A stretch of 33,480 nucleotides of DNA from Hyphomicrobiales bacterium. GTDB lineage: Bacteria > Pseudomonadota > Alphaproteobacteria > Rhizobiales > Beijerinckiaceae. Location: the NCBI GenBank assembly GCA_003241815.1, contig QBLV01000054.1, forward strand, positions 562 to 34,041, in the 5' to 3' direction. This document shows positions 11,209 through 20,665 of this stretch, one piece after another (position 1 is the first letter of the stretch; each line of letters opens with the position of its first letter). Position numbers and translations under genes: made by a program. The notes under the pieces were generated by a model that worked only from the letters and a program-made list of their open reading frames with translations, ran no database searches and was not told where the DNA came from.

Positions 11209-11961
11209 GTGCCTTCGCTGCGGGCACCTGCCCTCGCCGTTCTGGGCCTTGTCGCCTTCCTGCTGCTGTGGGAGGCGATGCCATTCTTCGGGATCGTCAA
11301 CCCGGCCTTCCTGCCGGGGCCGAGTGTGCTGCCGAAGGCATTCTGGCGCGAGGTGACGTCGGGCGCCTGGCTGGCCGCCATTCTCGGCTCGTTGGGGCAC
11401 TACTTCACCGGACTGATCACCGGATCGGTGCTCGGCGCTGCGCTCGGCGTGCTCGTCGGCATGTCGCGCACGGCCGAAGAGGCGACCGCCTGGGTCGTGC
11501 GCCTGCTGCGGCCGATTCCCGGCCTCGCCTGGGTTCCCTTCGCCATCATCTGGTTCGGCGTGAACCCGTCGGCCGCCGTCTTCATCATCGCCATCGGCGT
11601 GTTCTGGATTGTCTTCTTCGCAGCGCAGGGCGCGATCCGCGGCGTCGACCGCGACCTTATCGAGGTGGCGGACGCCTTCGGGTTCCGCTCGCCCTGGCAG
11701 CGCCTGACCAAGATCCTGCTGCCAGCCGCAATGCCCGGCATTCTCGTGGGCGTCAGAACGGCGCTGGGGCAGGCCTGGATGGCGGTGGTCGCCGCCGAAA
11801 TCTTCGGCGTCGCCGGGGTCGGACAGCGCATGATGCAGGCCTCCAGCCTGCTCGCGACCGACATCGTCGTCGTCTACATGCTCACCATGGCCGGACTTTA
11901 CGGGTTCCTCGACACCCTGTTCGTCGCCTTCCAGAGATGGGTGCTGCGATGGAAAGCGTGA
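11209..11961 (+). CDS. ABC transporter permease, SsuC/TauC-like
   Basis: GTG start; EVADAFGFRSPWQRLTKILLPAAMPGILVGVRTALGQAWMAVVAAE EAA-loop region. Confidence 0.9.
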   Translation: MPSLRAPALAVLGLVAFLLLWEAMPFFGIVNPAFLPGPSVLPKAFWREVTSGAWLAAILGSLGHYFTGLITGSVLGAALGVLVGMSRTAEEATAWVVRLLRPIPGLAWVPFAIIWFGVNPSAAVFIIAIGVFWIVFFAAQGAIRGVDRDLIEVADAFGFRSPWQRLTKILLPAAMPGILVGVRTALGQAWMAVVAAEIFGVAGVGQRMMQASSLLATDIVVVYMLTMAGLYGFLDTLFVAFQRWVLRWKA

Positions 11962-12728
11962 TCGACAAGATTGTGATCGAGATTCGGGGTCTGTCGCTGA
12001 CCTTCACCCGCGATGGAGAGGCGACCGAGGTTCTGCGCAAGCTCGATCTTTCGGTGGCGCGCGGCGAGTTCCTCGCCATCGTCGGCCCATCGGGCGTCGG
12101 GAAGTCGACGCTGCTGCGCGTCATCGCGGGGCTGGCGAAACCCAGCGCCGGCGAGGTGGTGTTCCATGCCGCCGACACCACGCGGCGCCCCGTCGCGCTG
12201 GTCTTCCAGGATTCGCGGCTGCTGCCCTGGCGCAAGGTGATCGCGAATGTCGGCTTCGGCCTCGAGGGCCAGACCCCGCGCGCCACCCGGCAGGCGAAGG
12301 CGCAGGAGATGCTCGATCTGGTCGGCCTTGGTGCGCTGGCGCAGCGCTGGCCGCACCAGCTCTCCGGCGGCCAGCGCCAGCGGGTCTCGCTCGCACGCGC
12401 GCTCGCGGTGGAGCCCGAGATTCTGCTGATGGACGAGCCGTTCTCGGCGCTGGACGCCCTGACGCGCGAAAGCCTGCAGGACGAGTTGATCCGCGTCTGG
12501 CAGCGCACGGGCAAGACCGTGCTCTTCGTCACCCACGATATCGACGAGGCGGCCTATCTCGCAGACCGGGTGGTGATCCTGTCGGGCGCGCCGGGCCAGA
12601 TCATCGCCGAGCACAGGATCGCCGAGCCGCATCCGCGCAAACGCGGCGGAGCGGCGGAGGCCGACATCGTGCGCGCGATCCGGCTTGGGCTAGGGGCCGA
12701 CACGGTCAGCGACGGTGCCGCGATCTGA
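11949..12728 (+). CDS. ABC transporter ATP-binding protein, SsuB/TauB-like
   Basis: Internal ATG at 11949 in ORF 11268..12728; GPSGVGKST, LSGGQRQRVSLARALAVEPEILLMDEPFSALD; overlaps permease 3' end. Confidence 0.92.
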   Translation: MESVIDKIVIEIRGLSLTFTRDGEATEVLRKLDLSVARGEFLAIVGPSGVGKSTLLRVIAGLAKPSAGEVVFHAADTTRRPVALVFQDSRLLPWRKVIANVGFGLEGQTPRATRQAKAQEMLDLVGLGALAQRWPHQLSGGQRQRVSLARALAVEPEILLMDEPFSALDALTRESLQDELIRVWQRTGKTVLFVTHDIDEAAYLADRVVILSGAPGQIIAEHRIAEPHPRKRGGAAEADIVRAIRLGLGADTVSDGAAI

Positions 12729-12758
12729 AGGCCGCGTCCGGAGGGCGAGGAAACACAC

Positions 12759-12865
12759 CGTCATCCTGGGCGACCGAAGGTCGGCCCGGGATCCATCATA
12801 GGGCACGGTCGAGCCCTATGATGGATCCCGGAGCTGCGCCGCTTCGCGGCTTGACCAGGATGACC
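12759..12865. repeat. Intergenic palindromic element, family A copy 2
   Basis: Perfect 19-bp inner arms CCGGGATCCATCATAGGGC (12786-12804) / GCCCTATGATGGATCCCGG (12813-12831), 8-nt loop; outer arms GTCATCCTGG / CCAGGATGAC. Confidence 0.88.
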
Positions 12866-12893
12866 GTGTTGTTTCCCCACGAACTTTCCAGGT

Positions 12894-13901
12894 TCACGGT
12901 CGCGCGGCCGGCACGCCTTCACGGATCTTCTTCGAGAAGTCGGGATCGTCGAGCGAGACCGCGCGGGCCTTCTCGCCGATGCGCGCCTGCCGGACCAGTT
13001 CGTCGAGCGGAATGTCGGTCCTGACCGCACCGATGCGATGAAGATAGCCCGGCAGGTAACCCGAGAGCAGCACGCGCGGATCGAGCGGCAGCGAGAACTT
13101 CCAGGATGGGGCAACGGAGCCGACCAGCGTGTAGACGACGGTCGTGCAATTGGTCGTCAGCGTGTTGTACCAGCGCGGCCTGCCCGCCAGTTCGTTGACG
13201 TCCGCGACATAGGCCAGCAGCACGTCGCGCGCCTGGGCCGGCGTGGCGGCAATGCGGAACAGGCGCACATCCTCCTTGCGGGCATGGCTACGCAGGCCGA
13301 CGAGGTCGCGCTCGGGGGCGGCGACATAGGCCATCTCATAACTGCGGAAGAAGCCGGCGAGCGCCGACCACTCCTCGCCCGTCTCGCGCCGGACCTCGAT
13401 CGAGAAGGTCAGCGGCGGCTGGTCGGCGAAGGGGAAGCTGACGAGGAGATGGGCGATTGCCTCGCCGGACCAGTAGGACAGGAACAGGTCGATGCCCTCG
13501 ACCTTGCTCAGGTCGTAGCGGCGCGTCTCCCAGCGCTCGTCATAGTCGCTCTCGCTACGCCAGTTGAAATTGCGCAGGTTCGAGACGGTCAGCATGTCGC
13601 CCTCGCGGGCGATCGAGGGCAGGCGGGCGAGTTCGGGAATCCAGGCGCGGTCATGCGCGGGCGCAAAGCCGTTCCACCAGCCAAGCAGGCCGACAAAGAT
13701 CATGGCGAAGGACAGCGGCAGCCGGGCCGCGCCGCTCCATAGACCGAAGGCGCCCCCGAGCCCCGCGATGCCGAAGCCGACGGCCGCGATGCTCGCCATC
13801 GTGCCCGTGAGGCGGAAGAACAGCAGGCCGGAGCCCCATGCTGTCGCGCCGAGAATGATCAGCGTGGCGAGGATGCGGAGGGCGATGAGCAGGATGGTCA
13901 T
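12894..13901 (-). CDS. DUF4105 (Lnb N-terminal periplasmic domain-like) membrane protein
   Basis: Several N-terminal TM segments; conserved-looking block RWYNTLTTNCTTVVYTLV; family assigned from memory of the DUF4105 motif. Confidence 0.7.
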   Translation of the reverse strand: MTILLIALRILATLIILGATAWGSGLLFFRLTGTMASIAAVGFGIAGLGGAFGLWSGAARLPLSFAMIFVGLLGWWNGFAPAHDRAWIPELARLPSIAREGDMLTVSNLRNFNWRSESDYDERWETRRYDLSKVEGIDLFLSYWSGEAIAHLLVSFPFADQPPLTFSIEVRRETGEEWSALAGFFRSYEMAYVAAPERDLVGLRSHARKEDVRLFRIAATPAQARDVLLAYVADVNELAGRPRWYNTLTTNCTTVVYTLVGSVAPSWKFSLPLDPRVLLSGYLPGYLHRIGAVRTDIPLDELVRQARIGEKARAVSLDDPDFSKKIREGVPAARP

Positions 13902-13907
13902 CGCGCG

Positions 13908-13977
13908 TCATGCTCGGGCTTGACCCGAGCATCTCCTGCAGGAGATTCCCGGGTCTGCGCTGCGCCTCGCCCGGGAA
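13908..13977. repeat. Intergenic palindromic element, family B (TCATGCTCGGGCTTGACCCGAGCATCTCCTGCAGGAGA...CCCGGG...CCCGGG)
   Basis: Hairpin TGCTCGGG (13911-13918) / CCCGAGCA (13924-13931) followed by 14-bp perfect palindrome TCTCCTGCAGGAGA (13932-13945). Confidence 0.75.
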
Positions 13978-13989
13978 GGACGAACATCC

Positions 13990-15600
<1,611 letters not shown>

Positions 15601-15809
15601 GAAGAACCTCCCGAGGCCGATGCACAGGTCGCGCAGCCGCCTGATCTGCAAGGATGCGCAAAAGCCGAAGCTTGCGCGGGTACGACGTGTGTCGCGTCGA
15701 TAACCGTTCTTTAAGGCTATGGCGACGCCGGCTCAAGTTGTCGCAACGTGCGTCAGATGAACAATCGGGTCTAAATCGTTTGAAAAAATCGACGTGGTAA
15801 ATCAGCGGG

Positions 15810-16583
15810 CTAACGATCTCGCGCGCTCGCCGCCAGTGCGGCGAGCATGGTCCTTATCCCGGCAGCATCGACGACCGGCTCCGGAAAGGCGAGGCGGATC
15901 ACCTTGTCGCCGCGGGCGAGGTCGGCGCCCTCGGGATCGAGCCCGGTCAGGCGCCAACCGCCGTCATCGGCACCAAGCAATCCGGTCGCGTAGGCTTTGA
16001 TCGCGTCGGTGTGGTCCGCGTTCATATGGGCGACAGCACCGTCCTCCATCTCCGCAATGGCCTGCGCGGCGACGGCGTCGCTGAGCAGGTCGGACGGCGC
16101 CAGCTCATAGGCGCGGCCAAACCCGCCATTCAGGCTCGCGCCCTCGACCGTCAGCGAAAAGAACGAAAAATCGCCGAAATCGGCGTAAAGTTCCGCCTTT
16201 GGCTGGCGCGACAGGAAGCGGCGACGGATGCGGGCACCATCAGGCGTTTCACGATCGACCTTGCTTGCGCGCAGTTTCAGCGTCATGCGGGGATGGGCGA
16301 GCGGGTCGCCCTTGCCGCCCGGGGACAGCAGGAGCGAGCAGCGCGGCTCCGCCTCCAGATTGCCGGTATGCGCGGACAGCGCCGAAACCAGGATCAGCGG
16401 CGTACCGTCGCTGTCGGTCGCCAAGCTAACGAGGCTCGCCGCCGGATGACCGTCTCGTCCCAGGGTGGCGAGCGCGCCGGAGCGGGTGCCCCGCAACAGC
16501 TCCTTCCCCAGAGATCGCGCCGCCGCGTCGGTCGGCCGGATCGGATCCTTGCGTTCAGGAGCCGGCATCTGTGACTGCACCAT
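15810..16583 (-). CDS. HugZ-like / pyridoxamine 5'-phosphate oxidase-fold protein with C-terminal DUF2470-like domain
   Basis: GALATLGRDGHPAASLVSLATDSDGTPLILVSALSAHTGNLEAEPRCSLLL and HMNADHTDAIKAYA; internal ATG at 16583. Confidence 0.8.
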   Translation of the reverse strand: MVQSQMPAPERKDPIRPTDAAARSLGKELLRGTRSGALATLGRDGHPAASLVSLATDSDGTPLILVSALSAHTGNLEAEPRCSLLLSPGGKGDPLAHPRMTLKLRASKVDRETPDGARIRRRFLSRQPKAELYADFGDFSFFSLTVEGASLNGGFGRAYELAPSDLLSDAVAAQAIAEMEDGAVAHMNADHTDAIKAYATGLLGADDGGWRLTGLDPEGADLARGDKVIRLAFPEPVVDAAGIRTMLAALAASARDR

Positions 16584-16725
16584 GGAACTTCTCGGCCTTC
16601 TGGGGCTTTCTGTGACGGGGACATAGGCAAACCGCCATGTCGTCGCTAGATTGCCGCCACGGTTTGGCCTCGCTCTCGCGAGAGTTGACCCAGTTATTGC
16701 AACGCGGCCAAGAGACAAAGAGCTT

Positions 16726-17427
16726 ATGCCAACCATTGCGCTGGTCGATGACGACCGCAACATCCTGACATCGGTTTCGATTGCTCTCGAAGCCGAGGGC
16801 TACCGCATCATGACCTATACGGACGGCGCCTCGGCGCTGGATGGGCTGAAGCAGAACCCGCCGGATCTCGCCATATTCGACATCAAGATGCCGCGCATGG
16901 ACGGCATGGAGCTGCTGCGGCGGCTGCGTCAGAAATCCGACCTGCCGGTGATCTTCCTGACTTCGAAGGACGAGGAAATCGACGAGCTCTTCGGCCTGAA
17001 GATGGGCGCCGACGATTTCATCAGGAAGCCGTTCTCGCAGCGCCTCCTGGTCGAGCGGGTCAAGGCGATCCTGCGTCGCTCGGGCGCCAAGGATCCCGCC
17101 GCCGCTCCCCGCAGCGAGGATGCCAAGGCCCTCGAGCGCGGCCTGCTGCGCATGGACCCCGAGCGCCACACCTGCACCTGGAAGGGCGAGCCGGTCACGC
17201 TGACCGTGACCGAGTTCCTGATCCTGCAGTCGCTGGCGCAGCGTCCCGGCGTTGTGAAGAGCCGCAACGCCCTGATGGACGCGGCTTATGACGACGAGGT
17301 CTATGTCGACGACCGCACCATCGACAGCCACATCAAGCGCCTGCGCAAGAAGTTCAACCAGGTCGATGTCGATTTCGACATGATCGAGACCTTGTATGGC
17401 GTCGGCTACCGGTTCAAGGAAGGCTGA
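16726..17427 (+). CDS. chvI: OmpR-family response regulator ChvI
   Basis: [44 protein letters not shown]; winged-helix C-terminus; synteny with chvG/hprK/pckA. Confidence 0.93.
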   Translation: MPTIALVDDDRNILTSVSIALEAEGYRIMTYTDGASALDGLKQNPPDLAIFDIKMPRMDGMELLRRLRQKSDLPVIFLTSKDEEIDELFGLKMGADDFIRKPFSQRLLVERVKAILRRSGAKDPAAAPRSEDAKALERGLLRMDPERHTCTWKGEPVTLTVTEFLILQSLAQRPGVVKSRNALMDAAYDDEVYVDDRTIDSHIKRLRKKFNQVDVDFDMIETLYGVGYRFKEG

Positions 17428-17435
17428 CGTCCCGC

Positions 17436-17516
17436 CGTCATTGCGAGCGAAGCGAAGCAATCCAGCGGCGCGGTGGCGACCTGGACTGCTTCGTCGCTGC
17501 GCTCCTCGCAATGACG
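17436..17516. repeat. Intergenic palindromic element, family C (CGTCATTGCGAG...CTCGCAATGACG)
   Basis: Perfect 12-bp terminal arms 17436-17447 / 17505-17516; internal GCGAAGCAATCCAG / CTGGACTGCTTCGTCGC arms; lies between chvI and chvG. Confidence 0.88.
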
Positions 17517-17538
17517 AGGATCAAACACGACGGACGCA

Positions 17539-19338
17539 ATGGCGACGATCAACGACGAAGGCAGGGCTGATGGGCGCACGGGCAAGCCCCAGCTCACGCT
17601 GAGCCGGCGCGTCAGTGCCATGGGTCGGCGTGCGCTGCGTGCGATTTCGTCGCGGGCAGCGTCCAGCCTGACGCGGCGCATCGTCGTCCTGAACCTTGGC
17701 GGCCTCGTCGCTTTGCTCGTCGGCTTCCTTTACCTCAACCAGTTCCGCGAAGGCCTGATCGAGGCGCGGGTGCAGAGCCTGCTGACACAGGGCGAGATCA
17801 TCGCAGGCGCGATCGCTGCGTCGGCGACCGTCGAGACCGACGCAATCACCATCGATCCCGACAAGCTGCTGCAGCTCCAGGCGGGCGAGAGCGCCGGCAT
17901 CGCCGAGGATCCGCTGGATTTCTCGATCAATCCGGAGAAGGTCGCGCCGCTGCTGCGCCGGCTGGTGACGCCGACCAAGACCCGGGCGCGCATCTATGAC
18001 CGGGACGGGCTTCTGACGCTGGATTCCCGCAGCCTGTATTCGCGCGGCGACGTGCTGCGGCTCGAGCTGCCGCGCGTCGGCGAGCCTGACGAGGCGCCGC
18101 TGCTGGAGCGCACCTGGAACCTGCTGCGCAACCGGTTCGGGCGCGCGGACATGCCGATCTACGACGATTTCGAGAACGCCAACGGAAAGTCCTACAACGA
18201 GGTCGCCCGTGCGCTGAATGGCATGCCCGCCAGCGTCGTGCGGGTCAATGCGCGCGGCCAGACGATCGTCTCGGTCGCCGTGCCGGTGCAGCGGTTCCGC
18301 GCGGTCAAGGGCGCCCTTCTGCTCTCCACGCAGGGCGGCGATATCGACACCGTCATTGTTTCCGAGCGCTATGCCATCTTCCGTGTCTTCGCGATCTCGG
18401 CCGCCGTCATGATCGTGCTCTCGGTGCTGCTCGCTGGCACCATCGCCGAGCCGATCCGAAAACTCGCCGATGCGGCACAGCGCGTGCGCCGGGGCGTCAA
18501 GTCACGCGAGCAGATCCCCGATTTTGCCAGCCGCCACGATGAGATCGGCCATCTCTCGGGGTCACTTCGCGAGATGACCAAGGCGCTCTACAGCCGCATC
18601 GAGGCGATCGAGAGTTTCGCGGCCGACGTTGCCCATGAGCTCAAGAACCCGCTGACCTCGCTGCGAAGCGCGGTCGAGACGCTGCCGAGGGCAAAGAACG
18701 ACGAATCGCGGGGACGCCTGCTGGCCGTGATCCAGCATGATGTCCGCCGGCTCGACCGGCTGATCTCCGATATTTCCGACGCCTCGCGGCTCGACGCCGA
18801 GCTTGCCCGCAACGATTCAGGCCCGGTCGATCTGGCGCAGGTGCTGGAGGCGGTCGTCTCCGTACAGAACGAGACGCGGCGCGAGAATCAGCCGCTGATC
18901 GAACTCGTCACCGAGCGGCGCAGCCAGCGGCCGGGGGGCCGCGACGGCTTCCTGGTGATCGGCCATGATTCGAGGCTCGGGCAGGTGATCGTCAACCTGA
19001 TCGACAATGCCCGCTCCTTCTCGCCTTCCGACAAGCCCGTGCGTGTCATGCTGTCGCGCGTGGCCAACGAGGTGCTGATCACGGTCGAGGATGAGGGCCC
19101 GGGCATCGAGCCGCATGCGCTGGAACGCGTCTTCGAGCGTTTCTACACCGATCGGCCCAATGAGGGCTTCGGCCAGAATTCGGGGCTCGGCCTGTCGATC
19201 TCGCGCCAGATCATCGAGGCGCATCGCGGCACGATCCGCGCCGAGAACAGACTTGGCCCGCAGGGTCCCGATGGCGAGCAGCCGCGGCTCGGGGCGCGCT
19301 TCATTGTCTGCCTGCCGGCCATTCCCCAGACGGCATGA
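17539..19338 (+). CDS. chvG: Sensor histidine kinase ChvG
   Basis: Two TM segments, HAMP, H-box FAADVAHELKNPLTSLRSAVETL, N/G boxes (NLIDNARSF, DEGPGIEP, GLGLSISRQI). Confidence 0.93.
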   Translation: MATINDEGRADGRTGKPQLTLSRRVSAMGRRALRAISSRAASSLTRRIVVLNLGGLVALLVGFLYLNQFREGLIEARVQSLLTQGEIIAGAIAASATVETDAITIDPDKLLQLQAGESAGIAEDPLDFSINPEKVAPLLRRLVTPTKTRARIYDRDGLLTLDSRSLYSRGDVLRLELPRVGEPDEAPLLERTWNLLRNRFGRADMPIYDDFENANGKSYNEVARALNGMPASVVRVNARGQTIVSVAVPVQRFRAVKGALLLSTQGGDIDTVIVSERYAIFRVFAISAAVMIVLSVLLAGTIAEPIRKLADAAQRVRRGVKSREQIPDFASRHDEIGHLSGSLREMTKALYSRIEAIESFAADVAHELKNPLTSLRSAVETLPRAKNDESRGRLLAVIQHDVRRLDRLISDISDASRLDAELARNDSGPVDLAQVLEAVVSVQNETRRENQPLIELVTERRSQRPGGRDGFLVIGHDSRLGQVIVNLIDNARSFSPSDKPVRVMLSRVANEVLITVEDEGPGIEPHALERVFERFYTDRPNEGFGQNSGLGLSISRQIIEAHRGTIRAENRLGPQGPDGEQPRLGARFIVCLPAIPQTA

Positions 19339-19781
19339 GCGACACATCCCTTCATGCGACGACCGTCGTGATCGGGGAAGCCGGAGTGCTGATCCGGGGC
19401 GCATCCGGCGCGGGCAAATCGGTTCTGGCCCTGGCGCTGATCGGCCAGGCACGGCAGGCCGGGCTGTTTTCGCAGCTCGTTGCCGATGATCGAACCGCAC
19501 TGCGCGCCTGTGGCGGACGGCTGCTGGCGCGGCCGGTTCCGCCGCTCGAAGGGCTGATCGAGCGGCGCGGTCTCGGACTCACGCCTGAGCCGCATCAGCC
19601 GGCCGTCGTGGTGCGTCTGATCGTCGATCTCAGCGGCACCGAGCCTGCCCGCATGCCGGAACCCGAAGATCTGGTCGATCGGCTGGCGGGGATCGATTTG
19701 CCGCGCCTCACCGTGACGGGCCGCGCGGGCGACGAACGATTGGTGCTGACGGCACTGCGGCTGTTCACGGATGGGGGTTGA
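19335..19781 (+). CDS. hprK: Short HPr kinase/phosphorylase (C-terminal domain only, alphaproteobacterial type)
   Basis: ATGA overlap with chvG; Walker A GASGAGKS, LVADDRTAL, GLIERRGLGL. Confidence 0.92.
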   Translation: MSDTSLHATTVVIGEAGVLIRGASGAGKSVLALALIGQARQAGLFSQLVADDRTALRACGGRLLARPVPPLEGLIERRGLGLTPEPHQPAVVVRLIVDLSGTEPARMPEPEDLVDRLAGIDLPRLTVTGRAGDERLVLTALRLFTDGG

Positions 19782-19891
19782 TGTCGATAATTCGACAAGT
19801 TTGTGTCAGACGCGCTTGCCTATGCTTCGCACGTGCCGCATAAACCGCCACCTTGTCCGGGCGCCGAAAGCGCTCTCCGGTGCCAGAGTGA

Positions 19892-20293
19892 ATGATCGGA
19901 CTGGTCCTCGTGACGCATGGGCATCTGGCCACGGAGTTCCGTGCCGCGCTCGAACACGTCGTCGGCCCTCAGCAGAACCTCGCCACCATCGCCATCGCCC
20001 CCGATGACGACATGGAAGGCCGTCGCCGCGACATCATCGCTGCGGTCGAAGAGGTCGAGACCGGCCGGGGCGTCATCGTCCTCACCGACATGTTCGGCGG
20101 TACGCCGTCCAATCTCGCCATCTCGGTGATGGAGCCCGGCCGGATCGACGTCGTCGCCGGCATCAACCTGCCGATGCTGATCAAACTCGCCAGCGTACGC
20201 GAGGACAAGACCCTCGACGAGGCCGTGACCAGCGCGCAGGATGCCGGCCGCAAATACATCACCGTCGCCAGCCGCGTGCTGGCCGGCAAGTGA
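19892..20293 (+). CDS. manX: PTS EIIA component, mannose family
   Basis: MIGLVLVTHGHLATEF with active-site His; LTDMFGGTPSNLAI. Confidence 0.92.
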   Translation: MIGLVLVTHGHLATEFRAALEHVVGPQQNLATIAIAPDDDMEGRRRDIIAAVEEVETGRGVIVLTDMFGGTPSNLAISVMEPGRIDVVAGINLPMLIKLASVREDKTLDEAVTSAQDAGRKYITVASRVLAGK

Positions 20294-20339
20294 ACGAACG
20301 CAAGTGCATGCGGACGGATTGAGCGCAGGCGACAGGACG

Positions 20340-20663
20340 ATGGGCGACGGCGAGGACGATTGCGACTGCCCCGAGGTCGAGATTCCGGCCGGCGCGATCT
20401 ATGGCGAATTCCAGATCGTCAACAAGAAGGGGCTGCACGCCCGCGCCACAGCGAAATTCGTGCAATGCGCCTCGAGCTTCGACGCCGACGTCACGGTCAC
20501 CCGCTGCGGCGAGACGGTCGGCGCGACCTCGATCATGGGCATCCTGACGCTCGGCGCCGGCATCGGCTCGACGATCACGGTCGTCGCCAAGGGCCGGGAG
20601 GCCAAAGAGGCGTTGACGGCGCTCCAGGCGCTGGTGGCGGATCGCTTCGGCGAGGGCGAGTAG
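20340..20663 (+). CDS. ptsH: HPr phosphocarrier protein with N-terminal acidic extension
   Basis: KKGLHARATAKFVQ (His-15 type site) and GATSIMGILTLGA (Ser-46 type site); ATG at 20340. Confidence 0.93.
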   Translation: MGDGEDDCDCPEVEIPAGAIYGEFQIVNKKGLHARATAKFVQCASSFDADVTVTRCGETVGATSIMGILTLGAGIGSTITVVAKGREAKEALTALQALVADRFGEGE

Positions 20664-20665
20664 CC

